Source: Arthrobacter globiformis (GTDB lineage: Bacteria > Actinomycetota > Actinomycetes > Actinomycetales > Micrococcaceae). Taken from it: 64,000 bases of DNA. The DNA is taken from NCBI RefSeq assembly GCF_030818015.1, contig NZ_JAUSZX010000001.1, forward strand, positions 124,001 through 188,000. The letters run 5' to 3'. The notes below the pieces were generated by a model. The model searched no databases. It worked only from the letters and a program-made list of their open reading frames with translations, and was not told the DNA's origin. Shown one piece after another: positions 53,283 through 61,767 of this stretch; positions within the stretch are counted from its first letter, which is position 1; every line of letters begins with the position of its first letter. A program made the position numbers and the translations under genes.

Positions 53283-53329
53283 GCGCGGGCAGAGAGCAAG
53301 CCGCGCCGGCGGCGACTGGCTGTCGGGCG

Positions 53330-53740
53330 TTAGGAGGCTCCGGCGTCGGGCCCGGAGTCACCCGTTCCGGCCGAACCCGCAGCGCCCGGGGCATCGGGGC
53401 GGCGCTGAGTTCCCTCGCTTTGGGTACCCTGGGTCCCATGGCCTCCGTGTCCCTGCGAGGGCTTCCGGGCCGAGCTCAGGTTCACGCCGGAGCCTTTGCC
53501 CAGGTGGGCGGCGTTGTCCTTGTAGCTCATGGACAGCATCGCGGCGATGACGAGGGTGACGATGAAGGCGATGCCGGCGGCGGTGAAGGCCAGGTCGAAC
53601 CGCGGCGACCGGGCGCTGCCGCCGGAAGCAAAAATCAGCACTGCGAAGAATGCCACCACGGCCCAGAAGGCGGAGAACATCAGGGGTCCCTTCACCGAGG
53701 TCCGCAGATTGCGCGGTTCTCCTGGTTTCTGGTGTGCCAA
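53330..53740 (-). CDS. Small two-helix membrane protein with Gly/Ser-rich tail
   Basis: A 136-residue protein with two hydrophobic segments (FSAFWAVVAFFAVLIFASGG and FDLAFTAAGIAFIVTLVIAAML) and a long hydrophilic C-terminal tail rich in Gly, Gln, Thr and Ser. The TTG start follows GGGAGG. I recognise no family. It is separated by about 115 bases from the next membrane-protein gene on the same strand. Confidence 0.65.
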   Translation of the reverse strand: MAHQKPGEPRNLRTSVKGPLMFSAFWAVVAFFAVLIFASGGSARSPRFDLAFTAAGIAFIVTLVIAAMLSMSYKDNAAHLGKGSGVNLSSARKPSQGHGGHGTQGTQSEGTQRRPDAPGAAGSAGTGDSGPDAGAS

Positions 53741-53854
53741 GGTGATTCCTCCCGTGCGGGCGGCGCGATGCGGCCTGCCCGCTGTGATGTGTGCTGGTCC
53801 TGAAGGGGTACTGGTTGTCGAAGGCTGTTCTACAACGAGTAGAAGCCCTGGGTA

Positions 53855-54448
53855 CTAGTTTACGGCCTTTGGCGTGTCCGCCCGCGCATCGTGCCGGAGC
53901 GAGAGGCCCGCCAGGATCCAGAGCACGCCCGAGATAATGGCACCGCCGCCGGCAACCCCCAGCAGCGCATGCGGGCCAAGGCCCACAAAGAACGGCAGGG
54001 TGCCGGCCGTGCCCAGCCCGATGATTCCGGAGGCCAACCAGTCACGGGCCAGGACATGCCGTCCTCGGAACCTGATGCCCAGATACAGTTCCGCTGCCGA
54101 CGCCACGGCCAGCCCCAAAGCGCCAATCACGGCGAACACCAGGCTGCCCTGCAGGAACAGCAGCGCCACGCCGGCACCGGTCAGGGCCGCTCCCGCGGCG
54201 GACAGCATGCGGCCGGCAGGCGCGTCCCGGCGGAAACCGGTCGGCGGAATGCCCCACAGCAGGATCAGGCCGGTGGCCAGCAGATACACTCCGCCCGCCA
54301 GTGACATTCCGGTCACGGAAGGAGCCGCCCAGAACACGGTTACGGCACCGAAGACCAGTGCGGCGGCGGCCCGCAGCAGGGCGGGTTTCCACAGCTCCGC
54401 CGAGGGGGCAGGCACGTCGGATTCGGCAGGGTTAGCAGGGGAAGTCAC
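53855..54448 (-). CDS. DUF308-like integral membrane protein
   Basis: A 197-residue protein with five or six hydrophobic helices and short loops, reminiscent of the DUF308/HdeD-like membrane family but without a distinct motif. The C-terminal LSLRHDARADTPKAVN is cytoplasmic. It uses a GTG start with a GGAG nearby. The function is unknown. It precedes a MATE exporter gene on the same strand by about 50 bases. Confidence 0.55.
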   Translation of the reverse strand: MTSPANPAESDVPAPSAELWKPALLRAAAALVFGAVTVFWAAPSVTGMSLAGGVYLLATGLILLWGIPPTGFRRDAPAGRMLSAAGAALTGAGVALLFLQGSLVFAVIGALGLAVASAAELYLGIRFRGRHVLARDWLASGIIGLGTAGTLPFFVGLGPHALLGVAGGGAIISGVLWILAGLSLRHDARADTPKAVN

Positions 54449-54496
54449 CGCTCCAGTTTAGTGCGCCAGCCTGCTCCCGCGAATCCAGGCCGCGAG

Positions 54497-55849
54497 CTAT
54501 GAGCCGAGCACCATCCAGCGGTCTGTCCTGGCCCGCAGCCCGAGCGTCAGGGCGCGGGCGCACATGTAGCCCAGCGAAAAGGCCACCCACACCCAAACCA
54601 GCGCCGCCGCGCCGTCGGACCCGGCCAGCGGCACCGCCAGCAGCAGCGGAAGGTACACCGCAAGATTAACGACGCCGGCAATCGCCAGATACTTCGCGTC
54701 GCCCGCCCCGATCAGCACCCCGTCGAGGACGAACACGTACCCCGCGAGGGGCTGGCCCGCGGCCAGTACCCACAGCGCCGCGGTCAGCACCGACTGGACG
54801 CCGGCGTCGGGTGTGAAGAGGGCCCCGGCGAACGGGGCCGCCAGGGCGAGCAGCACGCCGGTGGCCACACCGAAGCCGGCGCCCCAGCGGATCATGGTCC
54901 GGGTTAGGATCCGGGCTTTGCCGGGGTTGGAGGCCCCCAGTTCCTTGCCGATCAGCGCCTGCGCAGCGATGGCCAGGGCGTCCAGTGCGAAGGCAAGGAA
55001 GGTGAAGACCGTCATGGCCAACTGGTGGGCAGCCAGGTTCACGGCACCCTGGGCCGTGACCACGAGCACGGTGGCAAGGATGGCGGTGCGCAGGCTGAGG
55101 GTCCGCAGCATGAGCCAGGAACCCACCTTTGTCATGGCCCGGATCCCGTGCCAGTCGGGCAGCAGGCTGACGCCATGGTGACGGGCGTTGCGCTGCACCA
55201 TCACCAGATACACCGCAGCCATGGCCCACTGCGCGATGCTCGTTCCCACTGCAGACCCGACAACAGACAGCCCGAGTCCGTAAACCAGCACCAGGTTCAG
55301 CACGATGTTCAGCGAGAATCCCGCCGTGGCCACCACCAATGGCGTCCGGGTGTCCTGCAGCCCCCTCAGCACACCCGTGCCGGCAAAGATCAGCAGCATC
55401 GCGACCAGCCCGGGCATGGACCAGCGCAGATAGTCCACGGCGAAGGTGCGGATCTCCGGGCTCGGTCCCATGAGCCCGATCAGCGGCTCCGCGGCAAGGA
55501 ATCCTGCCAGCGCCAGCGCGGTCCCGAGCAGCAGGGCCAGCCAGACGCCGTCGCGCCCGGCGGCCAGCGCCCTGCCCAGCTGGCGGTCCCCCACCGCCCG
55601 CGCCACGGCGGGGGTGGTGGAGTAGGCCAGGAAAACCATCAGCCCCACCGCGGTATGCAGCACCGCCGAGGCCAGTCCGACGCCGGCCAGCTGGGCAACG
55701 CCCAGGTGCCCCACGATGGCCGAATCGGCAAGCAGAAAGAGCGGTTCGGCGATCAGCGCGCCAAAGGCGGGAACGGCAAGCCGGAGGATTTCACGGCCGT
55801 GGCTCTCGGGTTTTGGGGTGGACACGGCGGCGGAAGGCGAGTGGGGCAC
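54497..55849 (-). CDS. MATE-family multidrug efflux transporter, DinF-like
   Basis: A 450-residue 12-helix MATE protein with LAVPAFGALIAEPLFLLADSAIVGHLG at the start and AQALIGKELGASN in the middle, the conserved DinF-type pattern. It exports cationic toxicants or organic cations in exchange for protons or sodium. The GTG start has no strong ribosome site. It is divergent from doxX. Confidence 0.88.
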   Translation of the reverse strand: MPHSPSAAVSTPKPESHGREILRLAVPAFGALIAEPLFLLADSAIVGHLGVAQLAGVGLASAVLHTAVGLMVFLAYSTTPAVARAVGDRQLGRALAAGRDGVWLALLLGTALALAGFLAAEPLIGLMGPSPEIRTFAVDYLRWSMPGLVAMLLIFAGTGVLRGLQDTRTPLVVATAGFSLNIVLNLVLVYGLGLSVVGSAVGTSIAQWAMAAVYLVMVQRNARHHGVSLLPDWHGIRAMTKVGSWLMLRTLSLRTAILATVLVVTAQGAVNLAAHQLAMTVFTFLAFALDALAIAAQALIGKELGASNPGKARILTRTMIRWGAGFGVATGVLLALAAPFAGALFTPDAGVQSVLTAALWVLAAGQPLAGYVFVLDGVLIGAGDAKYLAIAGVVNLAVYLPLLLAVPLAGSDGAAALVWVWVAFSLGYMCARALTLGLRARTDRWMVLGS

Positions 55850-55893
55850 GGGTTTAGCCTAGCTGCCGCAAAAAAGATAACCGTGACACATTA

Positions 55894-55907
55894 GTTGACA
55901 CTTCAAC
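55894..55907. promoter_or_regulatory. Palindrome in the MATE/doxX divergent region
   Basis: GTTGA-CACT-TCAAC is a short palindrome of the kind bound by MarR-type regulators. TTGACA (55895-55900), which overlaps it, could also be a -35 towards doxX. Confidence 0.35.
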
Positions 55908-56007
55908 AAAATTTCGGGAGAGTGGAAGGGAAGCTTCACCCGACGCGCTCCGGACCGCGTGCCCAAAAGAGACAAACCCCCAATCGATCCGAACGGTGAG
56001 AATCTCC

Positions 56008-56442
56008 ATGAACCAGTCCACCCAGACCACCACAGCCCTGACGATCCTGCGAGTGATCGCGGGATTCCTCTTCGCCGCGCACGGCTGGCAGAAGTTCAAC
56101 GAATTCACCATCGCCGGCACGCAGGCATCCTTCGCCAAGATGGGGGTTCCGGCCGCTGAAATCGCCGCCCCGCTCGTCGCCACCCTGGAACTGGTGGGCG
56201 GCATCGCCCTCATCCTCGGCGTGCTGACCCGCGTTTTCGCCGCGCTGCTCGCACTGGACATGCTCGGCGCCCTCTTCCTGGTCCACGCCTCGGCCGGAGT
56301 TTTCGTGGCCACCGGCGGCTACGAGCTGGTTCTCCTGCTTGCAGCCGGAGCAGCGGCCATCGCCCTTGCCGGAGCCGGCCGCCTCTCAGCGGATGCAGCC
56401 CTGTTCGGCCGCAATGATTCAAAGCTCAAGGTCCTCGCGTAA
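56008..56442 (+). CDS. DoxX family membrane protein
   Basis: A roughly 144-residue DoxX protein with four helices and the family opening LRVIAGFLFAAHGWQKF. Proteins of this type are often linked to thiosulfate or quinone redox stress in actinobacteria. An in-frame GTG twelve bases upstream (55996) is an alternative start. It is divergent from the MATE gene, and the palindrome between them may coordinate both. Confidence 0.85.
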   Translation: MNQSTQTTTALTILRVIAGFLFAAHGWQKFNEFTIAGTQASFAKMGVPAAEIAAPLVATLELVGGIALILGVLTRVFAALLALDMLGALFLVHASAGVFVATGGYELVLLLAAGAAAIALAGAGRLSADAALFGRNDSKLKVLA

Positions 56443-56485
56443 CATCCCGGATTTGCAGCGCCGCTCCAAAACGGTGACTGTCCAG

Positions 56486-56548
56486 GAAACAACGACGGCG
56501 GCTGCTCGCCTGGCGCTTCGGTGCCCGGTGGGCGGCCGCCGTTGTTTC
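56486..56548 (+). terminator. Terminator hairpin after doxX
   Basis: GAAACAACG-ACGGCGGC (from 56486) pairs with GCCGCCG-TTGTTTC (to 56548) around a GC-rich loop. It separates doxX from the convergent zinc-lipoprotein gene. Confidence 0.75.
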
Positions 56549-56601
56549 GATGTTTTCCGTAGTTTCGGCCGGTTGTTGTGATTCAGCCGATGGCTGTTAC
56601 C

Positions 56602-57987
56602 TCAGCCGGTGACGCCCGTCAGTTCATCCGGCGCATGGGCCAACGTTGCGGTGCGGACGGTCTTCCCCGTCTTCAGGTCGACGGCGTGGAGTTTCCGCGC
56701 GGCCGGCTCGGTTACGTAGGCCGTGGAGCCCTGGACGTACAGGGTGGGCCGCGGGTCCTGCCACGCCTCGGGCTCCTGCCAGGCCGGCACGACGGGGACC
56801 GTGGACACGGTGGCGCCGGTCAGCGGATTGAGAACATGCAGTGCGCCATCGGTGCCTAGAACCAGCGCCTCCCCGGCCGGCCCGCGCCCCAGCGACCGGA
56901 AGGAGTAGCTGGTCCCGAGTTCCACCAGCTTCAGGGCCTTGGTGCCAGTGTTCACCAGTGAAATCCTGGTGGGCCGCTCCAGCACTGCATCCTTGTCCAC
57001 CTTGTAGTCCCCCAGCACCACAGGCGACGCCGGCGAGCCCGCCTGGTTGCCCATCCTGCCATAGGCGTCAGGGCTGGAGACCTTGGCGAACTTGCCGTCC
57101 TCGAACACCAGCATCCCATCCTCACATCCGAAAATCACGGTGTTTTCGCCGGCCACCGCCTCACCGTGGACACCCGGGCAGTTCTGGCTCCGCAGGATCT
57201 CCTTGCGGTCCTGGCCCGCGGCCTGCCCCAGGAGAGCCACGGCGTTGCGGGCATCCTCGTCTCCCACTGTCACCAGCAGCCTGCCGTCATCCAGTTCCAC
57301 AGCCACGCCGTGGTGGGCCTCGGGCGCGGTGTAGGTGGACGTTTGCGGAAGACCGTCATCCGCCAGCGCTCCGAGGGCGGCCGATTCAAAAGACTCCACC
57401 TTGCCGGACCCGTCACTGAACAGGACGGTCCTCCCGGCGTGCCGCACCACGTGGCCCGGCTTGCTCGCCTCGAATGCGTGATCCGTCAGCGTGGGCTCGG
57501 CGGCATAGGAATGGCCATGGTCGCCATGCTGCTCGGTCCAGATGCCGGCATCGAGCACGCGGAACGACTCACCCGCCGCCACCAGGACGTGGCGGCCGTC
57601 CCCGGCAGGGCTGATGCGGTTGTAGCCGTCCACCGCAACGTCCCCCACGGGCTCAAGGGTGGCCGCGTCCAGCACTCCGATGCCGCCAGCGTACGTGTAG
57701 ACCAGGCGCGGCTCAGGTGCGCGAAGCTCGGTAGGTTGTGCGGTCTTTGCGTGCAGCGAAGGGCCGGCGGAACGTTCGGCGGAACTTTGCGCCGGGCCGG
57801 CAGCGCAGCCTGACAGCAGCAGCGCAGCTCCGCAGGCGGCGGCCACCTGCGCGACTAGCGGCGCTGCGAGGGGCCTTTTGAAAGCGACCGTGAGCGGCTT
57901 TGTGGACAACCTTGCACATGGGTCCTCTGAGCGGCCGCGGCGGCGGGTGGTGGTCGGGGCAGGAAGAGTAGATCGTCTCATCAGCAT
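56602..57987 (-). CDS. aztD: AztD-like secreted zinc-binding lipoprotein
   Basis: A lipoprotein of about 460 residues: a Sec signal ends in the lipobox LLLSGC, followed by a beta-propeller-like domain with VYTYAGGIGVLDAATLEPVG repeats. The segment EQHGDHGHSY is the His-rich zinc loop seen in AztD metallochaperones, which hand zinc to an ABC importer. No aztABC genes lie in the window, so this is an orphan copy. The ATG used here follows an Zur/Fur-type palindrome directly; an in-frame TTG at 57909 would give a shorter, more typical signal peptide and is a real alternative. Confidence in the zinc role is moderate. Confidence 0.7.
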   Translation of the reverse strand: MLMRRSTLPAPTTTRRRGRSEDPCARLSTKPLTVAFKRPLAAPLVAQVAAACGAALLLSGCAAGPAQSSAERSAGPSLHAKTAQPTELRAPEPRLVYTYAGGIGVLDAATLEPVGDVAVDGYNRISPAGDGRHVLVAAGESFRVLDAGIWTEQHGDHGHSYAAEPTLTDHAFEASKPGHVVRHAGRTVLFSDGSGKVESFESAALGALADDGLPQTSTYTAPEAHHGVAVELDDGRLLVTVGDEDARNAVALLGQAAGQDRKEILRSQNCPGVHGEAVAGENTVIFGCEDGMLVFEDGKFAKVSSPDAYGRMGNQAGSPASPVVLGDYKVDKDAVLERPTRISLVNTGTKALKLVELGTSYSFRSLGRGPAGEALVLGTDGALHVLNPLTGATVSTVPVVPAWQEPEAWQDPRPTLYVQGSTAYVTEPAARKLHAVDLKTGKTVRTATLAHAPDELTGVTG

Positions 57988-58018
57988 GACACTAATGATA
58001 ATCATTATCTTTAGTGTC
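57988..58018. promoter_or_regulatory. Zur/Fur-type palindromic operator
   Basis: GACACTAATGATAATCATTA (57988-58007) continues to a TTAGTGTC arm, forming a near-perfect inverted repeat around the TGATAATCATTATC core typical of Fur/Zur sites. It abuts the aztD-like ATG and would block its transcription when zinc is plentiful. Confidence 0.75.
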
Positions 58019-58135
58019 TCCGCCACTGCGCCTCTTGCATGACGCGGGATGCAGGGCCTGCGCCTTATGGCGTCGATGGGCACGTTTGTGAAGGCCGGGA
58101 TCTGCCCCAAGGACAGGTGTCAGTAAACTGCGGTC

Positions 58136-59110
58136 ATGAGCGAGACTGCCGCCAACTCAGTAACCCTCCGCTTCCTTGCCGCCCCCATGGACGTGGGCCA
58201 CAGCGGATCCGTTGACGCCGGAACAGTGCTCGAGTGGGTGGACAAGGCGGCCTATGCGGCGGCCGTAGGCTGGGCCAAGTCCTACTGCGTCACCGCCTAC
58301 GTGGGGAACATCCACTTTGCAGACCCGGTGAACATAGGCGACATGGTTGAGGTCACGGCCACGATCGTCTACACCGGCCGCTCCTCCATGCATATCCGAA
58401 CGGTGGTTTCCTCCGGGGACCCCAAGGGCGGTCCGGCCACCATGCGCAGCCAGTGCATGGTGATCTTTGTGGCGGTTGGCGAGGATGGGAAACCCGTCCC
58501 GGTAAAGCAGTTCGAGCCGGTAACGGCGGAGGAACTGGAACAGCGGGACCACGCCCTGGCACGCATCGCGATCCGCGAGCAGATCGTCGAAGCCATGAGC
58601 GCGCAGGAATATACCGATGCCGGCACCGCCGAGCGCGTCGTCCTGCGGTTCATGGCGGCGCCTACCGACGTGAACTGGGGCGGAAAAGTCCATGGCGGCA
58701 TCGTCATGAAATGGATCGATGAGGCCGCATATGTCTGCGCCTCGCGCTACTGCGGCCGGGACACGGTAGCTGTCTTCTCCGGCGGCGTGCGCTTCTACCG
58801 GCCGCTGCTGATCGGCCACGTGGTGGAGGTGGAGGCCCGGCTGGTCTACACGGGCACCAAGGGCATGCACATAGCCGTACATGTCCGCTCCGGGGACCCC
58901 AAGGGCCGTGAACTGAACCTGACCACCTACTGCCTCACCGTCATGGTCGCCCGCGACGCCGAAGGCACCTCGGTCCCCATCCCGGCATGGACCCCCGTGT
59001 CCGAGGAGGATAAGCGGCTCCACGCCCATGCGCGGGAGCTCCTGGAAATCAGGGCAGCGGCCCCGGGGAACAGGCTCCCCAACCACCTGCTGCAGTCGCA
59101 ACCGCACTAA
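58136..59110 (+). CDS. Acyl-CoA thioesterase with two hotdog domains
   Basis: A 324-residue protein with two BACH-like hotdog repeats (about 8-125 and 165-285), the form of actinobacterial acyl-CoA thioesterases. The second copy has the complete DVNWGGKVHGGIVMKWIDEAAY active-site segment. The first reads DVGHSGSVDAGTVLEWVDKAAY, with the HGG core changed to DAG, so its catalytic centre is probably degenerate. The enzyme would hydrolyse medium- or long-chain acyl-CoA. The ATG follows no obvious ribosome site. Confidence 0.85.
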   Translation: MSETAANSVTLRFLAAPMDVGHSGSVDAGTVLEWVDKAAYAAAVGWAKSYCVTAYVGNIHFADPVNIGDMVEVTATIVYTGRSSMHIRTVVSSGDPKGGPATMRSQCMVIFVAVGEDGKPVPVKQFEPVTAEELEQRDHALARIAIREQIVEAMSAQEYTDAGTAERVVLRFMAAPTDVNWGGKVHGGIVMKWIDEAAYVCASRYCGRDTVAVFSGGVRFYRPLLIGHVVEVEARLVYTGTKGMHIAVHVRSGDPKGRELNLTTYCLTVMVARDAEGTSVPIPAWTPVSEEDKRLHAHARELLEIRAAAPGNRLPNHLLQSQPH

Positions 59111-59192
59111 CACCGGCGGCCTGCGCTGTTCCGCACGGAAGCTTCACCTTGGAAACTGTTCCAGCGGAACACCGGGCCGGAACCACCGCAGC

Positions 59193-60578
59193 CTAGAAGC
59201 CGCCTCCTCCTCCGGCATCCCCCGCCATGTTGGCGAACCGCGAGTAGTGGCCCTGGAACGCAACCACGATGTCCTTGGTGGGGCCGTTACGATGTTTCGC
59301 CACGAGGATGTCTGCCTCACCGGCACGCGGGGACTCCTTGTCGTAGACGTCCTCGCGGTGCAGCAGGATCACCATGTCGGCGTCCTGCTCGATGGACCCC
59401 GATTCACGCAGGTCCGAGACCATGGGGCGCTTGTCCTGGCGTTGCTCGGAACCACGGTTTAGCTGCGACAGCGCGATGACGGGGACCTGGAGTTCCTTGG
59501 CGAGCAGCTTCAGCGCACGGGAGAACTCGGAGACTTCCTGCTGGCGGGACTCCACCTTCTTGCCCGAACTCATGAGCTGCAGGTAGTCAAGGATCACGAG
59601 TTTAAGGTCGTGCTGCTGCTTGAGGCGGCGGCATTTGGCCCGGATCTCCATAAGGGACATGTTGGGGCTGTCGTCAATGAACAGCGGGGCATCATTCATT
59701 CGCCCCATGGTGGTGGCGATCTTGGACCACTGCTCATCCTTGATGGTGCCCTTGCGAAGGTCCTGCAGGCCGATGGTGGCCTCGGCCGACAGAAGACGCA
59801 TGGCGATCTCGTTGCGCCCCATTTCCAGGGAGAACATCACCGTGCTCAGGTTGTTCTTAATGGCGGCCGAGCGGGCAAAGTCCAGCGCGAAGGTGGACTT
59901 ACCCACGGCAGGCCGGGCGGCAATGACGATCATCTGGCCCGGATGCAGCCCGTGCGTCAGCTCGTCCAGTTCGTAGAAGCCGGTGGGAACGCCCACCATG
60001 CCTTCGCCGCGGTGGCCGGAGGCCTCGATCTCATCCACCGTGGACTCCATGACGTCCTTCAGGACGACGTAGTCTTCCGCTGTGCGGCGTTCGGCAACCG
60101 CGTAGACCTCCGCCTGGGCCTGGTTGACCAGGTCTTCCACCTCGCCGTCCTGCCCGTACCCGAGCTGCACGATCTTGGTGCCGGCATTGACCAGCCGCCG
60201 GAGCACGGCGCGCTCGGCCACGATCTCGGCGTAGTAGCCCGCGTTCGCGGCTGTGGGTACCGTCTGAATGAGCTCATGGAGGTACGCCGGTCCGCCGATC
60301 CGGTTGATCTCGCCGCGTTTGGTCAGCTCATCGGACACCGTGACGGCATCCGCGGGTTCTCCGCGGCCATAGAGGTCGATGACGGCCTCGTAGATGGTTT
60401 CGTGGGCAGGACGGTAGAAGTCCTGCCCGCGCAGGATCTCAACCACGTCCGCAATGGCGTCCTTGGAGAGCATCATGCCGCCCAGTACGGACTGTTCGGC
60501 GGGGATGTCCTGGGGAGGTTTACGGCTGCCTTCGGATTCGCGGGTACCTTCGATTGAGTCCAGGTGCGTAACTGACAA
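59193..60578 (-). CDS. dnaB: Replicative DNA helicase
   Basis: A roughly 461-residue hexameric helicase. The N-terminal DnaB domain begins IPAEQSVLGGMML; the RecA-like motor has the Walker A ARPAVGKST and the DYLQLMS/ELQVPVIALSQLNRGSEQR segments. The TTG at 60578 follows GGAGG and is preferred over the longer open frame, which would start in the regulatory region. The 700-bp region beyond the start has a cluster of DnaA-box-like sites. The usual rpsF-ssb-rplI neighbours are absent here. Confidence 0.93.
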   Translation of the reverse strand: MSVTHLDSIEGTRESEGSRKPPQDIPAEQSVLGGMMLSKDAIADVVEILRGQDFYRPAHETIYEAVIDLYGRGEPADAVTVSDELTKRGEINRIGGPAYLHELIQTVPTAANAGYYAEIVAERAVLRRLVNAGTKIVQLGYGQDGEVEDLVNQAQAEVYAVAERRTAEDYVVLKDVMESTVDEIEASGHRGEGMVGVPTGFYELDELTHGLHPGQMIVIAARPAVGKSTFALDFARSAAIKNNLSTVMFSLEMGRNEIAMRLLSAEATIGLQDLRKGTIKDEQWSKIATTMGRMNDAPLFIDDSPNMSLMEIRAKCRRLKQQHDLKLVILDYLQLMSSGKKVESRQQEVSEFSRALKLLAKELQVPVIALSQLNRGSEQRQDKRPMVSDLRESGSIEQDADMVILLHREDVYDKESPRAGEADILVAKHRNGPTKDIVVAFQGHYSRFANMAGDAGGGGGF

Positions 60579-60742
60579 AGCTGCCGTCCTCCATTGTGTC
60601 CGCAGTCCGTGCAGGAGGACTGCGGCGCGTGTGCCGTGTGCCGGGGGTGGGCCGCGCAGCAAACATCTGCTGCCCGGGCTAATGCAACTACACCAGCAGG
60701 CCCTGACATTTTCGGTCGGGGCCGTTGAACCCCGGCGACACC

Positions 60743-61259
60743 TCATCCACAGGTTTTCCACAGGGCAGCACGAATCGCCCGGAGTCCGGCTGTCCGCCGG
60801 CTCCGGTCTTCAGGCCGGAAGGGAAAACTCACCCGAATGGGGTGTCTCCGATACGTTAGCGTCCGACTGGCCACTCACAAAGCCCGCAGTTTCGCACCTC
60901 TGTGGATAACGTGTGCACAAGATACTGCTGCTTGTGCACAGCCTGTGGGGGAAGCTGTGGATAGAAATTTTCTTTTCGGCATATATGCGGTCTGACGTGC
61001 GGAAACGTTGAGATTTTCCTGTGGACAAATTTAAATCTTGCGCCAACCTTCATCCACAGCCTTAACCGTCTACTGGGGATACCGGCCGGTAAGTCCGCTC
61101 CAGGAGGGCGTTTTCGCAACCTACATTCCCACTTTGTGATACGGGTCACCGGGATATGTCCGAGCTGTCCCGGCATGCATGCCGCCTGCACGAATCTTCC
61201 CGTCAAGGGTCATCACCGCAGGCCCGCACTATACGCAGCCGGGCATATGCTGTGGATAA
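60743..61259. promoter_or_regulatory. Cluster of DnaA-box-like sites beside dnaB
   Basis: In a 700-bp gene-free stretch, seven nonamers match the DnaA box TTATCCACA on either strand with no more than one mismatch. Exact copies are TGTGGATAA at 60901-60909 and 61251-61259. One-mismatch copies are at 60743, 60754, 60956, 61020 and 61050. The sites surround an AT-rich segment (about 60960-61045) and the inverted repeat TGTGCACAAG/CTTGTGCACA (60912-60940). This could be a DnaA-titration or dnaB control region or an origin-like element; no dnaA or dnaN is seen here. Confidence 0.7.
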
Positions 61260-61285
61260 CGCGGATCTGGCGTTAAGCTCTAGGT

Positions 61286-61765
61286 ATGGGCGACGTTCTG
61301 ACAGTCTTGGTTCCTGCCCTTGTCCTCGCCGCAGCCCTCTGGGCTCTCGCTACGGCACTGAAGCCGCGTGATGGGGGCATGTCCGACGCGGACCGCTACC
61401 AGCTGGATCTGGCTCGGCGTTCCCAAGCCCACTACGCAGCCCAAGTTCAGGCGGCCATGGCGGCAAGGGCACGCCTGGAGGCGGCAACCCTGCCAAGCCA
61501 GAACCGGCAGCAGGAGATCCAGCAGCATGACCATCGTCCGACGCCGCCACCGGGCAATCCTGGTCACGATCCCGGCCACCATCCTGGCTACCCGTACGGC
61601 TCTGACCCTGCGGCACTTGCGCCCGGGACCATGCTGAACCCACAGCCGGCGCTGCAGCTGCAGACATTGGTGCGCAACGGGCAGAAGCTCCAGGCCATAC
61701 GGCTTTTGCGCCAGGCCACCCATGCCAACCTTTTGACCGCCAAGCAATATGTAGATCGGCTGTAA
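61286..61765 (+). CDS. Membrane-anchored protein with L7/L12-like C-terminus
   Basis: A 159-residue protein with one N-terminal membrane helix (VLVPALVLAAALWALATAL), a long Pro/Gly/His-rich linker and a C-terminal helical hairpin NGQKLQAIRLLRQATHANLLTAKQYVDRL. The hairpin resembles the C-terminal domain of ribosomal protein L7/L12. Function unknown. It precedes a related gene by only two bases and the two are probably cotranscribed. Confidence 0.65.
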   Translation: MGDVLTVLVPALVLAAALWALATALKPRDGGMSDADRYQLDLARRSQAHYAAQVQAAMAARARLEAATLPSQNRQQEIQQHDHRPTPPPGNPGHDPGHHPGYPYGSDPAALAPGTMLNPQPALQLQTLVRNGQKLQAIRLLRQATHANLLTAKQYVDRL

Positions 61766-61767
61766 CC

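Noticed and set aside
56583..56620. A sixth 3'-end tandem duplication at the zinc lipoprotein gene
   Set aside because: TCAGCCG recurs with a 19-base period, but only about 12 of 19 positions match, too weak to claim.
60912..60940. TGTGCACAAG/CTTGTGCACA hairpin as a terminator
   Set aside because: There is no T tract and the site lies within the DnaA-box cluster, so it is more likely part of that element.
60579..61285. Possible small genes in the 700-bp gap
   Set aside because: No frame has a convincing start, ribosome site or domain; the DnaA-box content explains the region better.
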